In this document: one piece after another, positions 43,061 to 52,443 of the stretch | Position numbering within the stretch: the first letter of the stretch is position 1 | Layout: each line of letters starts with the position of its first letter | NCBI GenBank assembly: GCA_965224275.1 | Contig: CBDCYR010000011.1 | Coordinates: 124,001-188,000 of the forward strand | Origin: CAUZWH01 sp965224275 | GTDB taxonomy: Bacteria > Pseudomonadota > Alphaproteobacteria > SHVV01 | Direction of reading: 5' to 3' | DNA length: 64,000 nucleotides | The notes under the pieces: model-generated | Database searches by the model: none | Told to the model about the DNA's origin: nothing | Seen by the model: the letters and a program-made list of their open reading frames with translations, nothing else | Position numbers and translations under genes: made by a program

Positions 43061-43876
43061 CTACTGGAATAGGGCCAGAATACTCTGCGGACCGGAGTTC
43101 GCGATCGCTAGGGCCTGTACACCAAGCTGTTGTTTGATCTGAAGGGCCTGAAGCTGGGCGCTTTCTTCGGCTAGATCGGCATCGACCAGGTTGCCAAGTC
43201 CCTCCTTCAGAATGTCTATTAACTGCTGGGTAAACTCCGACTGAACCTCGATCCGCTTGGCCGAAGAACCGAGCGCGGCAAGTTTGTCAGCCACACTGTC
43301 GATGGCCGAATTGATCGTGGTCAGCGCGGTCAGCGCACCCGAACTTGAGGTTAAATCGTCGGCAGCAATCCCAAGCGTGCCGATGTCCATGGCCTGCGCG
43401 CTGATGGTGATCGTGCTGCCGTCTACAGTACTCAGAACCGTCAGGGTCGACGCTCCCGTCGTGATCAAATTGGTATTGTTGAACTCGGCGCTGACGACGA
43501 TGGTCGTCAACTGATCACGCAGCGACGTGAAATCGTTGTTCAGCGCCGTGCGAGAAGCTGAGTCGAGGCCGGCTTGATTGGCTTGGACCACCTTCGCCTT
43601 CATATCAGTGAGGAGATCGGCGATCGACTTACCGGCTTGGATCGCGACATTGACGATCGAATCACCGGTGGCAAGGGCGATCTTGACGGATTCGATCCCC
43701 TTGATGTCACCCCGCAGTCGCGTCGCGATTGCGAAGTTGGAGGCATCGTCCTTGGGGCCGTTGACCCGCAAACCGGTGGTGATCCGGAGCTGCGTGACCT
43801 CGAGCTGACTGGTAGTTTTGTTAAGTTGTTGAAGTGCGACAAAAGCGCCGACGTTAGTGTTGATAGAGAAAGTCAT
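43061..43876 (-). CDS. flagellin
   Basis: 271 residues from MTFSINTNVGAFVALQQLN (ATG at 43876). Both conserved ends are there: the N-terminal D0/D1 helix (LEVTQLRITTGLRVNGPKDD, FAIATRLRGDIKGIE) and the C-terminal one (SAQLQALQIKQQLGVQALAI, ending SILALFQ). The variable middle is short and rich in Thr/Ser. It would be exported by the flagellar type III apparatus and form filament. No other flagellar gene is in the window, so its secretion and regulation must depend on genes elsewhere. Confidence 0.93.
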   Translation of the reverse strand: MTFSINTNVGAFVALQQLNKTTSQLEVTQLRITTGLRVNGPKDDASNFAIATRLRGDIKGIESVKIALATGDSIVNVAIQAGKSIADLLTDMKAKVVQANQAGLDSASRTALNNDFTSLRDQLTTIVVSAEFNNTNLITTGASTLTVLSTVDGSTITISAQAMDIGTLGIAADDLTSSSGALTALTTINSAIDSVADKLAALGSSAKRIEVQSEFTQQLIDILKEGLGNLVDADLAEESAQLQALQIKQQLGVQALAIANSGPQSILALFQ

Positions 43877-43992
43877 TCTTCTTCCTTTAGTAGCGAACAT
43901 TCTATTCGCCCGGCACGGCACCCTTATCTTGTCGCCTAGTTGTTAATGAATGGTTACCTACCTGTTCAGCGGTCAACTGAACTTCCCACATG

Positions 43993-44023
43993 AGAAAAGC
44001 CCCGCCATTTAGACGGGGCTCCT
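43993..44023. terminator. terminator-like hairpin
   Basis: AGCCCCG and CGGGGCT form a stem with AAAA to the left, which suits transcription leftward, yet no gene ends here on that strand. It may mark the end of a small unrecognised transcript from the 44.0-44.5 kb gap or protect the flagellin promoter region. Confidence 0.6.
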
Positions 44024-44554
44024 TCGAATGTCGGTTGTAAGTGGCTGGAGAACTATCTACTCCGACCCATAGTAGGTAACAGCAATTTCTCAAAGGCGGA
44101 CTAACGCGAGCGGAACAGATGGGCTTGCACCGGCAGCAAGGACAACTATCGCGCCGACCGCACGACAATTTTGCTATTCCGGCTGGTGACGCATGATCCA
44201 GCGGCAACCATGCTGAATACCATGAACGAGAACAGCCGGAGGCCCAGCTCCCGTAGGCCGTAGTTTGTGAACGTTTGAGACGAATGGACCGCTTCGACGG
44301 AAGGAGTGGTTGTTGGGTGACTATTCTCTAGTCGCTCGACGCCTGCCGCGACGTCGGCAGGTTATGTGAAGCCCGGTTGTCGCGATCGCCCAGGCAATGC
44401 GTGCCGTAGTACCCGCACGCCTGCCGGAGGAGGCGGGCACGGCCGGCCGTTTTTCTGTGTTGATCGCGGTCGCTTTCGCATCGTAGCGTGTCGGGTCTTG
44501 TGATGTCCGTGAAGTCGGTGCATCCATCCAAAGCGTCCAGCTGGGGGAGTCCGA
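44024..44554. other. 530-base gap without a recognisable gene
   Basis: I see no frame I would defend. A minus-strand stretch near 44150-44260 encodes a short hydrophobic segment (LRLFSFMVFSMVAAGS) without context. The right end should contain the promoter of the Rieske oxygenase starting at 44555; GGGGGAG at about 44545 is its ribosome site. Confidence 0.4.
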
Positions 44555-45790
44555 ATGTCCACACAAGAGTTGAGCCGTCCTGTTGGAAATAGGCCCGTAA
44601 ATGAAGGTACAGCCTACGGGCGGGTTCCGGGACACCATAATGCGAGGCTTACCGAAGTGGGCGCGGGAACTCCTGGCGGCGAATATCTTCGTCGTTATTG
44701 GCATCCAATAACTTTTGCCAGCGACGTTGGCCGCCGCCCGCAAAAGGTGAGGGTGCTGGCAGAAGATCTCATTCTTTTCCGCGACGGCAAAGACCGGCTC
44801 GGTCTGCTCTATCCCCGCTGCAGTCATCGCGGCACAAACCTGTTCTATGGCAAGACGGAGGAACGCGGTATCCGCTGCTGCTATCACGGCTGGCTTTTCG
44901 ACACTGAAGGCCGGTGCCTCGAACAGCCTTGCGAGAAAGATGGCGGCCGCGAGCGTGACCATATTCGCCAACCTTGGTACCCGGTGCAGGAGCGCTATGG
45001 GCTGGTATTCGCCTACCTTGGCCCGCCCGACAGAATGCCAATGTTGCCACGCATCGACATTTTCGAGGATCTACCGCCGAGCCACAGTGTCTTCCCGCAC
45101 GGCGGCCCGGGCATGTCGGGCTACGCCGATACCGCGGCTGCGCCGGGCGAAACGTCGGTCCCGTACAATTGGTTCCAAACCTTTGAAAACGGCGTCGATC
45201 CCTTTCACGTCTGGACTCTGCATTCGACGTTCAGCGGTTTTCCCCAATTTGGCGAATCCTACACACACCGCCCACAGATCGAATTCGAAGCGACCGAAAC
45301 AAGCATCCTCAACCACGCGATCCACGCCCACGACGGCGTCCTCGTCGACCAAATAGAAGAACTCGTTCTTCCCAACATCAAGGCGCTATTCCCGATGAAT
45401 CTCGCGGAAAAGCGTGGCAGAAGAATTTCTTGGGTTACACCGATTGATGACACGAGCTTTGTGTATTTAGGTGCAACCGCGGGACCGGAGCGGCTGGTGG
45501 AATTTGACGCCCTGGTGATGACACCGGACGGTAAGTCGTGGAGTCAGATGTCGGAAGCCGAACACCAGGATTATCCTGGAGACTTCGAGGCGCAGGGGAG
45601 TCAAGGTCCGGTCACCCTACACTCGGAAGAGCATCTCTTCGGCAGCGACAAGGGCATCATCATGTTGCGAAACATGACGCTAAAGCAGATCGACGCCGTA
45701 TTGGCCGGCAAAGATCCAGTTGGCGTTGCATTCAACGAAGCAGACGCGCTGATCCGAATAGGTTCGGGCAATTTTTGCGTGAGCGATTAG
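44555..45790 (+). CDS. Rieske non-haem iron oxygenase, alpha subunit (phthalate-dioxygenase-like)
   Basis: 411 residues. Rieske ligands are C89-x-H91 (CSHRGT) and C108-x2-H111 (CCYHGW). The mononuclear iron motif is FENGVDPFHVWTLH (D-x2-H-x4-H). The opening EVGAGTPGGEYLRRYWHPI is shared with the protein at 56530-57900, and the two are clear paralogs. It hydroxylates, demethylates or cleaves an aromatic substrate with electrons from an unseen reductase. It is followed 68 bases later by an IS630 element. Confidence 0.92.
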   Translation: MSTQELSRPVGNRPVNEGTAYGRVPGHHNARLTEVGAGTPGGEYLRRYWHPITFASDVGRRPQKVRVLAEDLILFRDGKDRLGLLYPRCSHRGTNLFYGKTEERGIRCCYHGWLFDTEGRCLEQPCEKDGGRERDHIRQPWYPVQERYGLVFAYLGPPDRMPMLPRIDIFEDLPPSHSVFPHGGPGMSGYADTAAAPGETSVPYNWFQTFENGVDPFHVWTLHSTFSGFPQFGESYTHRPQIEFEATETSILNHAIHAHDGVLVDQIEELVLPNIKALFPMNLAEKRGRRISWVTPIDDTSFVYLGATAGPERLVEFDALVMTPDGKSWSQMSEAEHQDYPGDFEAQGSQGPVTLHSEEHLFGSDKGIIMLRNMTLKQIDAVLAGKDPVGVAFNEADALIRIGSGNFCVSD

Positions 45791-45858
45791 TAGCGGCGGC
45801 GGGTTAATGCACATCGTTTGATGCGTTCGCCGTTAGCGAATCGGTTGTCATCGTTCTA

Positions 45859-46911
45859 GAGCATTTTCTGAGCTGACGGATTCTTTTTGGGATTCCCATG
45901 GGATCGAATTTCTGATTCAAGATGTGGGCTGGTGGAGGAGGCCAGCCTGCATGACGAAACCTCTTTCCAATGATCTTCGAGAACGGCTTGTATCGGCGGT
46001 TGACAGCGGCCTGTCGCGGCGCTCGGCGGCGCGCCGCTTCGGGGTTGCGGCCTCGACGGCGATCAAATGGGTGAATCGGTGGCGGCGGACGGGCGATGTC
46101 GGGCCTAGGCCGCAAGGCGGTGACCACCGCTCGCACCGGATCGAGGCCCATGCCGAGGAAATCCTGGCGCTGGTTGACGAGACGCCGGACATCACCTTGG
46201 GCGAGATCGCGGCACACCTGGACGCGGGGCATGGCTTGACGGTGGCCCAAAGCACGGTCTGGCGGCTGCTCGACCGGCACGGCATGACGTTCAAAAAAAA
46301 CCGCGCACGCCTGCGAGCAACAGCGAGCTGACGTCCTGCGCCGCCGGCAGGCCTGGTTCGACGCCCAACCCGATCTGAATCCCGAGCGGCTGGTGTTCAT
46401 TGACGAGACCGGCGCTTCGACCAAGATGGCCCGGCGTTACGGCCGGGCGCCACGGGGCGAGCGTTGCCAAGCACCGGTGCCTCATGGACACTGGAAGACG
46501 ACGACCTTCGTTGGCGCGCTCCGCCTTGAAGGCATGACCGCGCCCATGGTGCTCGACGGTGCCATGCATGGTGCCGCCTTCCTCGTTATGTGGAGCAGGT
46601 CTTGGTCCCGACGCTCAAACCCGGCGATATCGTGGTGATGGATAACTTACCCGCCCACAAACCCATCGCCGTGCGCACGGCCATCGAAGTCGCCGCGGCA
46701 GAGTTGCGCTTCCTGCCGCCCTACAGCCCTGACTTTAACCCCATTGAAATGGCCTTCTCCAAGCTCAAGGCTTTCCTCAAAAAGACCGCCGCCCGAACCG
46801 TCGATGACCTCTGGGACGCCATCGCCCAAGGCATCGACACCTTCACACCAACGGAATGCGAAAATTACTTCGCTGCTGCCGGCTATGACCGCAAATGATA
46901 GGAAAACGCTC
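45859..46911 (+). mobile_element. IS630-family insertion sequence, TA-flanked, decayed
   Basis: 1053 bp with ends GAGCATTTTC and GAAAACGCTC (one mismatch within ten), flanked by TA at 45857-45858 and 46912-46913; the target was CTAG. It encodes one transposase over shifted frames. Its ends match the outer bases of the MITEs at 22461 and 59963, so it or a relative may mobilise them. Confidence 0.88.
45951..46898 (+). pseudogene. IS630 transposase with an A8 slippage site and a second, damaging frameshift
   Basis: The first frame (to 46331) is the helix-turn-helix half (MTKPLSNDLRERLVSAVDSG, STAIKWVNRWRR). At 46293-46300 a run of eight A would allow slippage into the frame KKTAHACEQQRADVLRRRQ, which carries LVFIDETGAST of the DDE domain. 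A second break near 46587, where one base seems to be missing, precedes VEQVLVPTLKPGDIVVMDNL and PPYSPDFNPIEMAFSKLK. The first break is typical programmed frameshifting; the second is probably inactivating. Confidence 0.85.
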
Positions 46912-46978
46912 TAGCTACCTGCGTGCCAACCCGCAGGCGCGTTTCGGCCATGGTACGAGACGAAACAGAACCGGTGAA

Positions 46979-47893
46979 CTAAAGCGGCGATTCTTCGATG
47001 GCGCCGACGCTGGCAAATCCCGGCTTGGGGATGCCGCCCCACATGTCGATGGTGTCAAGCGTCGGCGGCAGTTTACGCGCCTCACGCGGCCGGTGTTCGT
47101 CGAACTCCTCCATCCCGTTGGTGTATTCGACCGTGATTCCGTCAGGGTCGAGGAAATAGAGAAACACGCTGCCCGAAGGAACATGCCGCCCCGGTCCGAA
47201 CACGATTTCGGCGCCGGCTTTGGGTAACCGGTTGGTGCCGCGGCCGACATCGTCGAGGTCACGCACCATGAGAGCAAAGTGGTGGAGTTGGTTGTGATCC
47301 GAGCGAACGATGGCAAGCGAGTGGTGGTAGGGGTTGGGATGGCAGCGGAGGAAGGCCAACTCCCCGTTTTCGCCTTTCATGTGGTCTGAGATCCGGAAGC
47401 CGAGATCCTCAGTCAGACAGCGGAAGGTTTCATCGAACTCCGCAACGTCAATGACGCAATGGCCAAGGCGCAGAATCTCAGCCAATCGCGGTTTGAACGG
47501 CGTGGCTGCTGGCGTCATCTCCGCGAACAGCTCGAATGTCACGTGGCATCCAGGAACCTGGAAGCGAAGAACATCACGTTCGGCCAAGCTTTCGGCTTCG
47601 TCCTCGGCAACATCACGAAAGGCGATACCCAACCCCGTCAGATGCTCGCGCGCTGCTGTCATGTCGGCTGCACTTTCGACCGCAAATCCGAGCCGTTTCA
47701 ATCCGGGTTGATCGGATCGCCGAAGCAGCAGGTCATGATGATTGTCGCTGCACCGGAGAAACACGCTTGCGTCGTCGCGCTCCTCTAAATCCATGCCGAC
47801 CACCTCCGAATAGAACTCGGCGGAGCGGTCGAGATCGGTCACGTTGAGCGCGACGTAAGCCAATCTTTCGTATCTAAACGGTGCGTCCGGCAT
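46979..47893 (-). CDS. extradiol-type (VOC superfamily) ring-cleavage dioxygenase
   Basis: 304 residues from MPDAPFRYERLAY. It has two VOC modules: YVALNVTDLDRSAEFYSEVVGM (N-terminal, structural) and ILRLGHCVIDVAEFDETFRCL (C-terminal, catalytic). Likely metal ligands are the His in LRLGH, the His in NQLHHFAL and the Glu in GITVEYTNGME; a Tyr follows the Glu. It should cleave a catechol-like ring next to the hydroxyls. Together with nearby Rieske oxygenases it would complete aromatic attack and ring opening (inference). Confidence 0.85.
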   Translation of the reverse strand: MPDAPFRYERLAYVALNVTDLDRSAEFYSEVVGMDLEERDDASVFLRCSDNHHDLLLRRSDQPGLKRLGFAVESAADMTAAREHLTGLGIAFRDVAEDEAESLAERDVLRFQVPGCHVTFELFAEMTPAATPFKPRLAEILRLGHCVIDVAEFDETFRCLTEDLGFRISDHMKGENGELAFLRCHPNPYHHSLAIVRSDHNQLHHFALMVRDLDDVGRGTNRLPKAGAEIVFGPGRHVPSGSVFLYFLDPDGITVEYTNGMEEFDEHRPREARKLPPTLDTIDMWGGIPKPGFASVGAIEESPL

Positions 47894-47927
47894 CGCGGGA
47901 AACACTCCTTGCGCATGTAAGCGGAAG

Positions 47928-48259
47928 TTAGAATTTCCAGATCAGGTGGCCCAAACGGGCGTTCAAACCCTGCAATTTGGCAGCTCGATCGTAGGCGTAA
48001 TCGAGGCGGCAAGTCAAAACGAGGGGTCGTTTGCGGGGGGAGATAATCCGCATGCTTTTCTCCTGTTCTCCGCCGAATGGTAGCGCCATCGCCACACCGC
48101 GCGCCCGCGCAGGCGAGCCGCCGCCGACACGCTGTTTACGTTGGCGGAGGCTGCGTAAATCGGCGTTGCAACACGCTGCGGTGCGAGGTGCAACGAGTTG
48201 CCCCACACCGGCAAACCGATGTGGGGCGGGTCGCGTGTCTAAACAACTGTGAATGGGTG
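47928..48259. other. non-coding stretch with a hairpin
   Basis: Between two minus-strand genes I see no convincing gene. GCCCCACACCGG / CCGATGTGGGGC near 48199-48226 forms a stem just after the GFA gene on the minus strand and may end its transcript. Confidence 0.45.
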
Positions 48260-48697
48260 TTATGCGGGAGTCGGCCACACAAAGTCAGGGCGCAGACCTT
48301 CATGGACGGGACGGCCGTCGTCCGGTTTCGGGACACCAGTGGCCGCATCGTAGAACGCATGGTAGGTCGCCGGCATGCTGTCCGAATCGTAGCCCATCAA
48401 GTTCGGTACGATCGCGCGAATACGGCGTTCTTTATCATTCAGCATGATCGGTGTGCCGCAGGTCGCACACGTGCAAAGTTCCAGCGGACCATCTGGGTTC
48501 TGATCATTGAATGGCTGGCGGTTCAAACCATCATCGTTATCAACGGCAATGTCTCCGTGCTTGAAAAACGCCACATGGGTCGTGGGTTGACCGGTAACCC
48601 GCTTGCAGACGGAGCAGTGGCAGGTGTGGACATCGATCGGCTCGTTATCTGAGTGTGTGTGGATATGATCGCACCCACCCGAATACTTATTTGGCAT
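48260..48697 (-). CDS. GFA-family (glutathione-dependent formaldehyde-activating) zinc protein
   Basis: 145 residues. Zinc sites: HTCHCSVCKRVTG and LCTCATCGTPI, with the first cysteine in GGCDHIH. The family was named for a proposed step joining formaldehyde to glutathione, though many members have other or unknown roles. Formaldehyde would be produced by demethylating Rieske enzymes, which makes the context reasonable. The N-terminus is slightly unusual (GGCDHIHTHSDNEPIDVH). Confidence 0.82.
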   Translation of the reverse strand: MPNKYSGGCDHIHTHSDNEPIDVHTCHCSVCKRVTGQPTTHVAFFKHGDIAVDNDDGLNRQPFNDQNPDGPLELCTCATCGTPIMLNDKERRIRAIVPNLMGYDSDSMPATYHAFYDAATGVPKPDDGRPVHEGLRPDFVWPTPA

Positions 48698-48923
48698 GTT
48701 CTCCTCCTCGCTTCGTTGGTGACCATACTAATCATTGTCTTCGGTCAGAATCCACCTCGGCGCGGATCGATTTCCCCACGCCCGGTGGAAGGCTGCTGAT
48801 AGCACCCGAACAACCCAAAGCGCCAGACCGCGAGTGAGAATCGATGCGGCCACGTGGGGATGGGATCGCCCTTTTTCGTACAAGCGAATGTCTTCGTTTG
48901 TGAAGGGTTGTCCGACACCTGCC

Positions 48924-49040
48924 GCCCGGGGAGAGGGAACTTTATTGCGCGATGGCACCGCTCAAGCTCCCTCCTCTCCCCAACGCCTGCCTGGCGAAGC
49001 CGCTACGGCGAAGGCAGGCGGGAGAGGGCGGGGTGGGGGC
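48924..49040. repeat. intergenic palindromic repeat, copy 5 of 5
   Basis: CCGGGGAGAGGGAACTTTAT, then CTCCCTCCTCTCCCC, then CGCCTGCCTGGCGAAGCCGC pairing with GGCGAAGGCAGGCG, and finally GGAGAGGGCGGGGTGGGGGC. The central GCCTGCC palindrome is extra relative to the other copies. Confidence 0.7.
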
Positions 49041-49220
49041 AGCTAAACTTGAGGTGGATCGTTTGAGCAGCGCGAATAGGGCGGAGAGCACAAATTTGGA
49101 TACTGATCTGCCGATATTTCTTCGCTGGCGGGCAGACAGACGTAAATCAGTTGCGCTAGATTACGCTCTCTGGGAGGCGTATCTCTAGTTGATCGCCGAA
49201 TAAAACGTTGAGTTTGCGGC

Positions 49221-50090
49221 ATGCAGATCCTGGGCAACGGGATACTGAACGGGCTAATCATTGCGCTGATGGCGCTGGCGTTTCAGCTGGTGTATCTGCC
49301 AACGAAAGTGTTTCACGTCGCGCTCGGCGGCATCTATGTCATCGCGCCCTACATCGCCTGGGTGTGCCTGAAAGGCGGGCTGCCATGGTACCTCGCCTTG
49401 CCGGCTTCGCTGGCGTTCTGCGCGTTATTCGCGATCGCGATTGACTATCTTAACCATGCACCGCTGGCGCGGCGCCATGCGCCGTTCGTCTCGCACCTGA
49501 TCATTTCGCTTGGCGTCTATATCGTGTCGGTGCAGGTGCTGGTGATGATTTGGGGCAGCCATCCCAAGGAAATTCGCATCGCCGCCGACTCCGCCTATTT
49601 CTTCGGCGATCTAATTTTCACGGCCACGCAGATGTGGTCGGCCGGCGTGTCGATCGTTGTGCTCAGCATTTTCAGCATTTGGCTGTGGCGGACCGATACC
49701 GGGCTGCAATTCCGGGCGCTGGCCGACAATCCAACCGAAATTGCGATGCGCGGTTACAACATCACGCGTTTGCGGATGATCGCCTTCGGATTGTCGGGCG
49801 CGATCGCCGCGATTGGTGCGCTTCTGGTGGCACGGGAAATCGGCTTTCATCCCCATAGCGGGCTCGACACATTTCTGCTCGCGGTCGTTGCCGCCATCAT
49901 CGGCGGCCAGAGTTCGTTCATTGGACCGATTATCGGCGGATTGCTGCTGGGGATCGTGCGGTCCGAGGTCGTCTGGTACATGTCCGCGCAATGGCAGGAC
50001 GGCATCACGTTCGTGCTGCTGGCGGTATTCTTGCTGCTGCGGCCGCAGGGGATCGTGGCCAAACGCGCCCGCCTGGAGGCCGAAGCATGA
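49221..50090 (+). CDS. branched-chain-type ABC permease, LivH type
   Basis: 289 residues. The N-terminus (MQILGNGILNGLIIALMALAF) and the loop AMRGYNITRLRMIAFGLSGAIAAIGAL fit LivH. It overlaps the LivM-type start by four bases. The binding protein 100 bases after LivM completes an importer except for ATPases. It is related to the pair at 32656-34439 but clearly diverged. Confidence 0.93.
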   Translation: MQILGNGILNGLIIALMALAFQLVYLPTKVFHVALGGIYVIAPYIAWVCLKGGLPWYLALPASLAFCALFAIAIDYLNHAPLARRHAPFVSHLIISLGVYIVSVQVLVMIWGSHPKEIRIAADSAYFFGDLIFTATQMWSAGVSIVVLSIFSIWLWRTDTGLQFRALADNPTEIAMRGYNITRLRMIAFGLSGAIAAIGALLVAREIGFHPHSGLDTFLLAVVAAIIGGQSSFIGPIIGGLLLGIVRSEVVWYMSAQWQDGITFVLLAVFLLLRPQGIVAKRARLEAEA

Positions 50091-50989
50091 GCTACCTCCT
50101 CCACCTACTGATCCTGTTCGACATCTATTTCATCGTCGCCCTCAGCCTGAATATCGTGGTTGGGTATTGTGGGCTGCTGACACTGGCGCACGCCGCTTTC
50201 TTCGGTATCGGCACCTATGCCTACGCGCTTTCGGTGCTGGCGTGGGGCTGGGGCTTTCTCGAAGCGGCGGCGCTTGGGATCGGCTTTGCCGCCCTGGCCA
50301 GCCTGATCCTGTCGTTTGCGGCCTGGCGTTTTCGTGGTGATTTCTTCGTGTTGATCTCGCTGTCGATCCAGTTCGCGCTGTTTAGCGTGATCAACAATTG
50401 GCACAAACCCGGCGACGAGGTCGGGACGCTCACCAATTTGACCAACGGACCCTATGGCCTGGGGGGGATCCCGCGGCCGACAATCTTCGGTTACGAGTTT
50501 GTGTCGACCGAATCGATCGCACTGCTGTTTACCGCGATCGCCGGATTGTTCACGTTGTTCTGCTGGCGGCTGCTGGCGTCGCCGTGGGGGCGGATGCTGC
50601 AAGCCATGCGCGACGACGAACTCGCGGCGCGTGGATTGGGTAAGTATGTACGGCTGGCCAAGGTCCAAGCGATCGCCATCGCCTGCGCAATGGCATCGTT
50701 CGCCGGCGTGCTTTACGCCTCGTATATCAGCTTTATCGACCCGGCCACCGCGTCGCTCACCGATTCGCTGCTGCTGCTGACGATGATCATCATCGGTGGC
50801 GTCGGTAACACCTTCCGCGGGCCGCTGGTCGGGGCGTTTGTACTGCTGGCAATTCCTGAGGCGCTACGCTTCATGGATCTGCCCGATCAGCTCGCCGCCG
50901 AATTGCGATTACTGATCTTCGGCACCCTGCTTATTGGCATGATGCACTTACGTCCCCAGGGGCTGGCCGGTAATTATCGATTCGGTTGA
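50087..50989 (+). CDS. branched-chain-type ABC permease, LivM type (paralog 3)
   Basis: 300 residues from the ATG at 50087, overlapping the LivH stop (ATGA). FIVALSLNIVVGYCGLLTLA and ARGLGKYVRLAKVQAIAIAC are the family landmarks. It forms the membrane channel with the preceding gene product. It is less similar to the two other LivM proteins here than they are to each other. Confidence 0.93.
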   Translation: MSYLLHLLILFDIYFIVALSLNIVVGYCGLLTLAHAAFFGIGTYAYALSVLAWGWGFLEAAALGIGFAALASLILSFAAWRFRGDFFVLISLSIQFALFSVINNWHKPGDEVGTLTNLTNGPYGLGGIPRPTIFGYEFVSTESIALLFTAIAGLFTLFCWRLLASPWGRMLQAMRDDELAARGLGKYVRLAKVQAIAIACAMASFAGVLYASYISFIDPATASLTDSLLLLTMIIIGGVGNTFRGPLVGAFVLLAIPEALRFMDLPDQLAAELRLLIFGTLLIGMMHLRPQGLAGNYRFG

Positions 50990-51089
50990 GGAAGAGAGCC
51001 GTTGTAATCACGAAACCCTAGAACAAGCCGACTAGGATTCGCACGCTTAGGGCACTATTATTTGGTCTTGAGACAACAGGGAGGAAGAC

Positions 51090-52220
51090 ATGTTTAACCG
51101 CATTAAACATTTGCGGGCGAGCGGACTGCATCTTTTCGGAGCCATTCTCGTGGCCACAACACTCGTGGTGTCGAGTACCGCAAGCTACGCAGCCGGCGAA
51201 GTGCGCATCGCCGTCAACGGACCGCTCACGGGCCCGATCGCGTTGATTTTCGTCGACTACACCAAGGGCCTGCAAATGGGTCTGGACGATGCGTCCAAAA
51301 AGCTCGGCGTGCCGCGCGACACCTTCGCGCTCGACATGCAGGATGCCGGCGATCCCAAATCGGCGATCACGGTCGTGAAGAAGCACCTGCTCAACCCGAT
51401 CGATGTCTATATCTCGGGCTACTCGAACCAATCCAAGGCGATTGCCCCCGAGCTCGATCGCGCCGGGGTCACTCACTTCATGATTTCATTCGACGCGTTC
51501 CTGGCGCGCGAGGGCGCGGATCGTCTGCGGATCTTCCCGAACTACAAGCTCGAAGGCCCGCTCTATATCGACTACATCAAGACCAAGAAAGCCAAGAAGA
51601 TCGCGGTGATTGGATTGAACTTCGCGAGCATCGACGAGCAGTTCGCCAAGATCGTCGAACCCGCCTTTGCCGGCACCGACGTGAAGTTCATGCGCGAGAT
51701 GTATGACTTCAACACCAAGGATTACAACACCCTGGCGCTCAAGGCGGCGAAGTTCAAGCCGGACCTGACGATCATCACCGGGTTTGCATTCCACGTGTAT
51801 CCCTTCCTCAAGGCGGTTCGGACGTATGTTAAGACCGGCGAAGTTCTGACGACGATGGACTTCATCGATCTGCTCTACAAAGAAGACATCCCGACCTCGG
51901 AATTGGCGGGCACGATCTTTACGTCACCGCATTTCGAGCTGCCTGGTGTGATCCCGGCACTCGGATCGTGGAAGGATGAATACAAGGCGGCAATCGGCAC
52001 GTCGCCGACCTATGCATCTGCCTATGCGTACGACACCGCATGGATGATCGTTGAGGCCTACAAGAAGCACGGCAAGGTCGATACCAAGACGTTGCGCGCG
52101 GTTACGCCGTACAAGGGTCTGATCGGTAATGTCGCGCTCGACGCCGATGGCGACATCATCGGCTCACTCGGCATCGGCCAGGTCAATGCCGACCGCAGCG
52201 TCAAGGTGCTACAGCAATAA
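51090..52220 (+). CDS. branched-chain-amino-acid-type ABC transporter binding protein
   Basis: 376 residues with a signal peptide (hydrophobic residues 10-30, cleavage near SYAAG). It is a type I periplasmic binding fold: IAVNGPLTGPIALIFVDYTK, ISGYSNQSKAIAPELD, TGFAFHVYPFLKAVRTY. It is homologous to the protein at 6405-7502 (shared DFIDLLY and DGDIIGS). A promoter is likely in 50990-51089. A strong terminator follows, and then the amidohydrolase gene. Ligand unknown. Confidence 0.93.
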   Translation: MFNRIKHLRASGLHLFGAILVATTLVVSSTASYAAGEVRIAVNGPLTGPIALIFVDYTKGLQMGLDDASKKLGVPRDTFALDMQDAGDPKSAITVVKKHLLNPIDVYISGYSNQSKAIAPELDRAGVTHFMISFDAFLAREGADRLRIFPNYKLEGPLYIDYIKTKKAKKIAVIGLNFASIDEQFAKIVEPAFAGTDVKFMREMYDFNTKDYNTLALKAAKFKPDLTIITGFAFHVYPFLKAVRTYVKTGEVLTTMDFIDLLYKEDIPTSELAGTIFTSPHFELPGVIPALGSWKDEYKAAIGTSPTYASAYAYDTAWMIVEAYKKHGKVDTKTLRAVTPYKGLIGNVALDADGDIIGSLGIGQVNADRSVKVLQQ

Positions 52221-52266
52221 GGAGTCGGGCGAACTATGGTTCGCAAGTTAATGACTCTTGTTTCAG

Positions 52267-52295
52267 AGGGGCCGCATTGTGCGGCCCCTTTTTAT
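52267..52295 (+). terminator. Rho-independent terminator
   Basis: Stem AGGGGCCGCA / TGCGGCCCCT with a three-base loop and a TTTTT run. It ends the binding-protein transcript 47 bases after its stop. Confidence 0.93.
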
Positions 52296-52299
52296 TTCG

Positions 52300-52426
52300 A
52301 GATTGACGCGACTCGGCCATCCCGCTCCCCCGTCCCAACCACCACAGTATTGGACACTTTTGGAGGGTACCCTTGGGGTGGTTGGGACGGGGGAGCGGGA
52401 TGGGGTAGATCGAACATGAAATGTTC
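52300..52426. mobile_element. MITE of the 22.46-kb family, left end eroded
   Basis: GCCATCCCGCTCCCCCGTCC and its complement form the inner palindrome; the centre holds GTATTGGACACTTTTGG, which the other copies lack. The right end, CATGAAATGTTC before TA, is recognisable, but the matching left end is not. It lies between a terminator and the amidohydrolase start. Confidence 0.75.
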
Positions 52427-52443
52427 TATTTGGAGATGAAATC

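Noticed and set aside
44321..44971. A 216-codon minus-strand frame with a hydrophobic start
   Set aside because: Most of it is antisense to the Rieske oxygenase at 44555; no domain features.
48728..48958. A 76-codon minus-strand frame
   Set aside because: Half of it is built from a palindromic repeat and there is no start signal or recognisable family.
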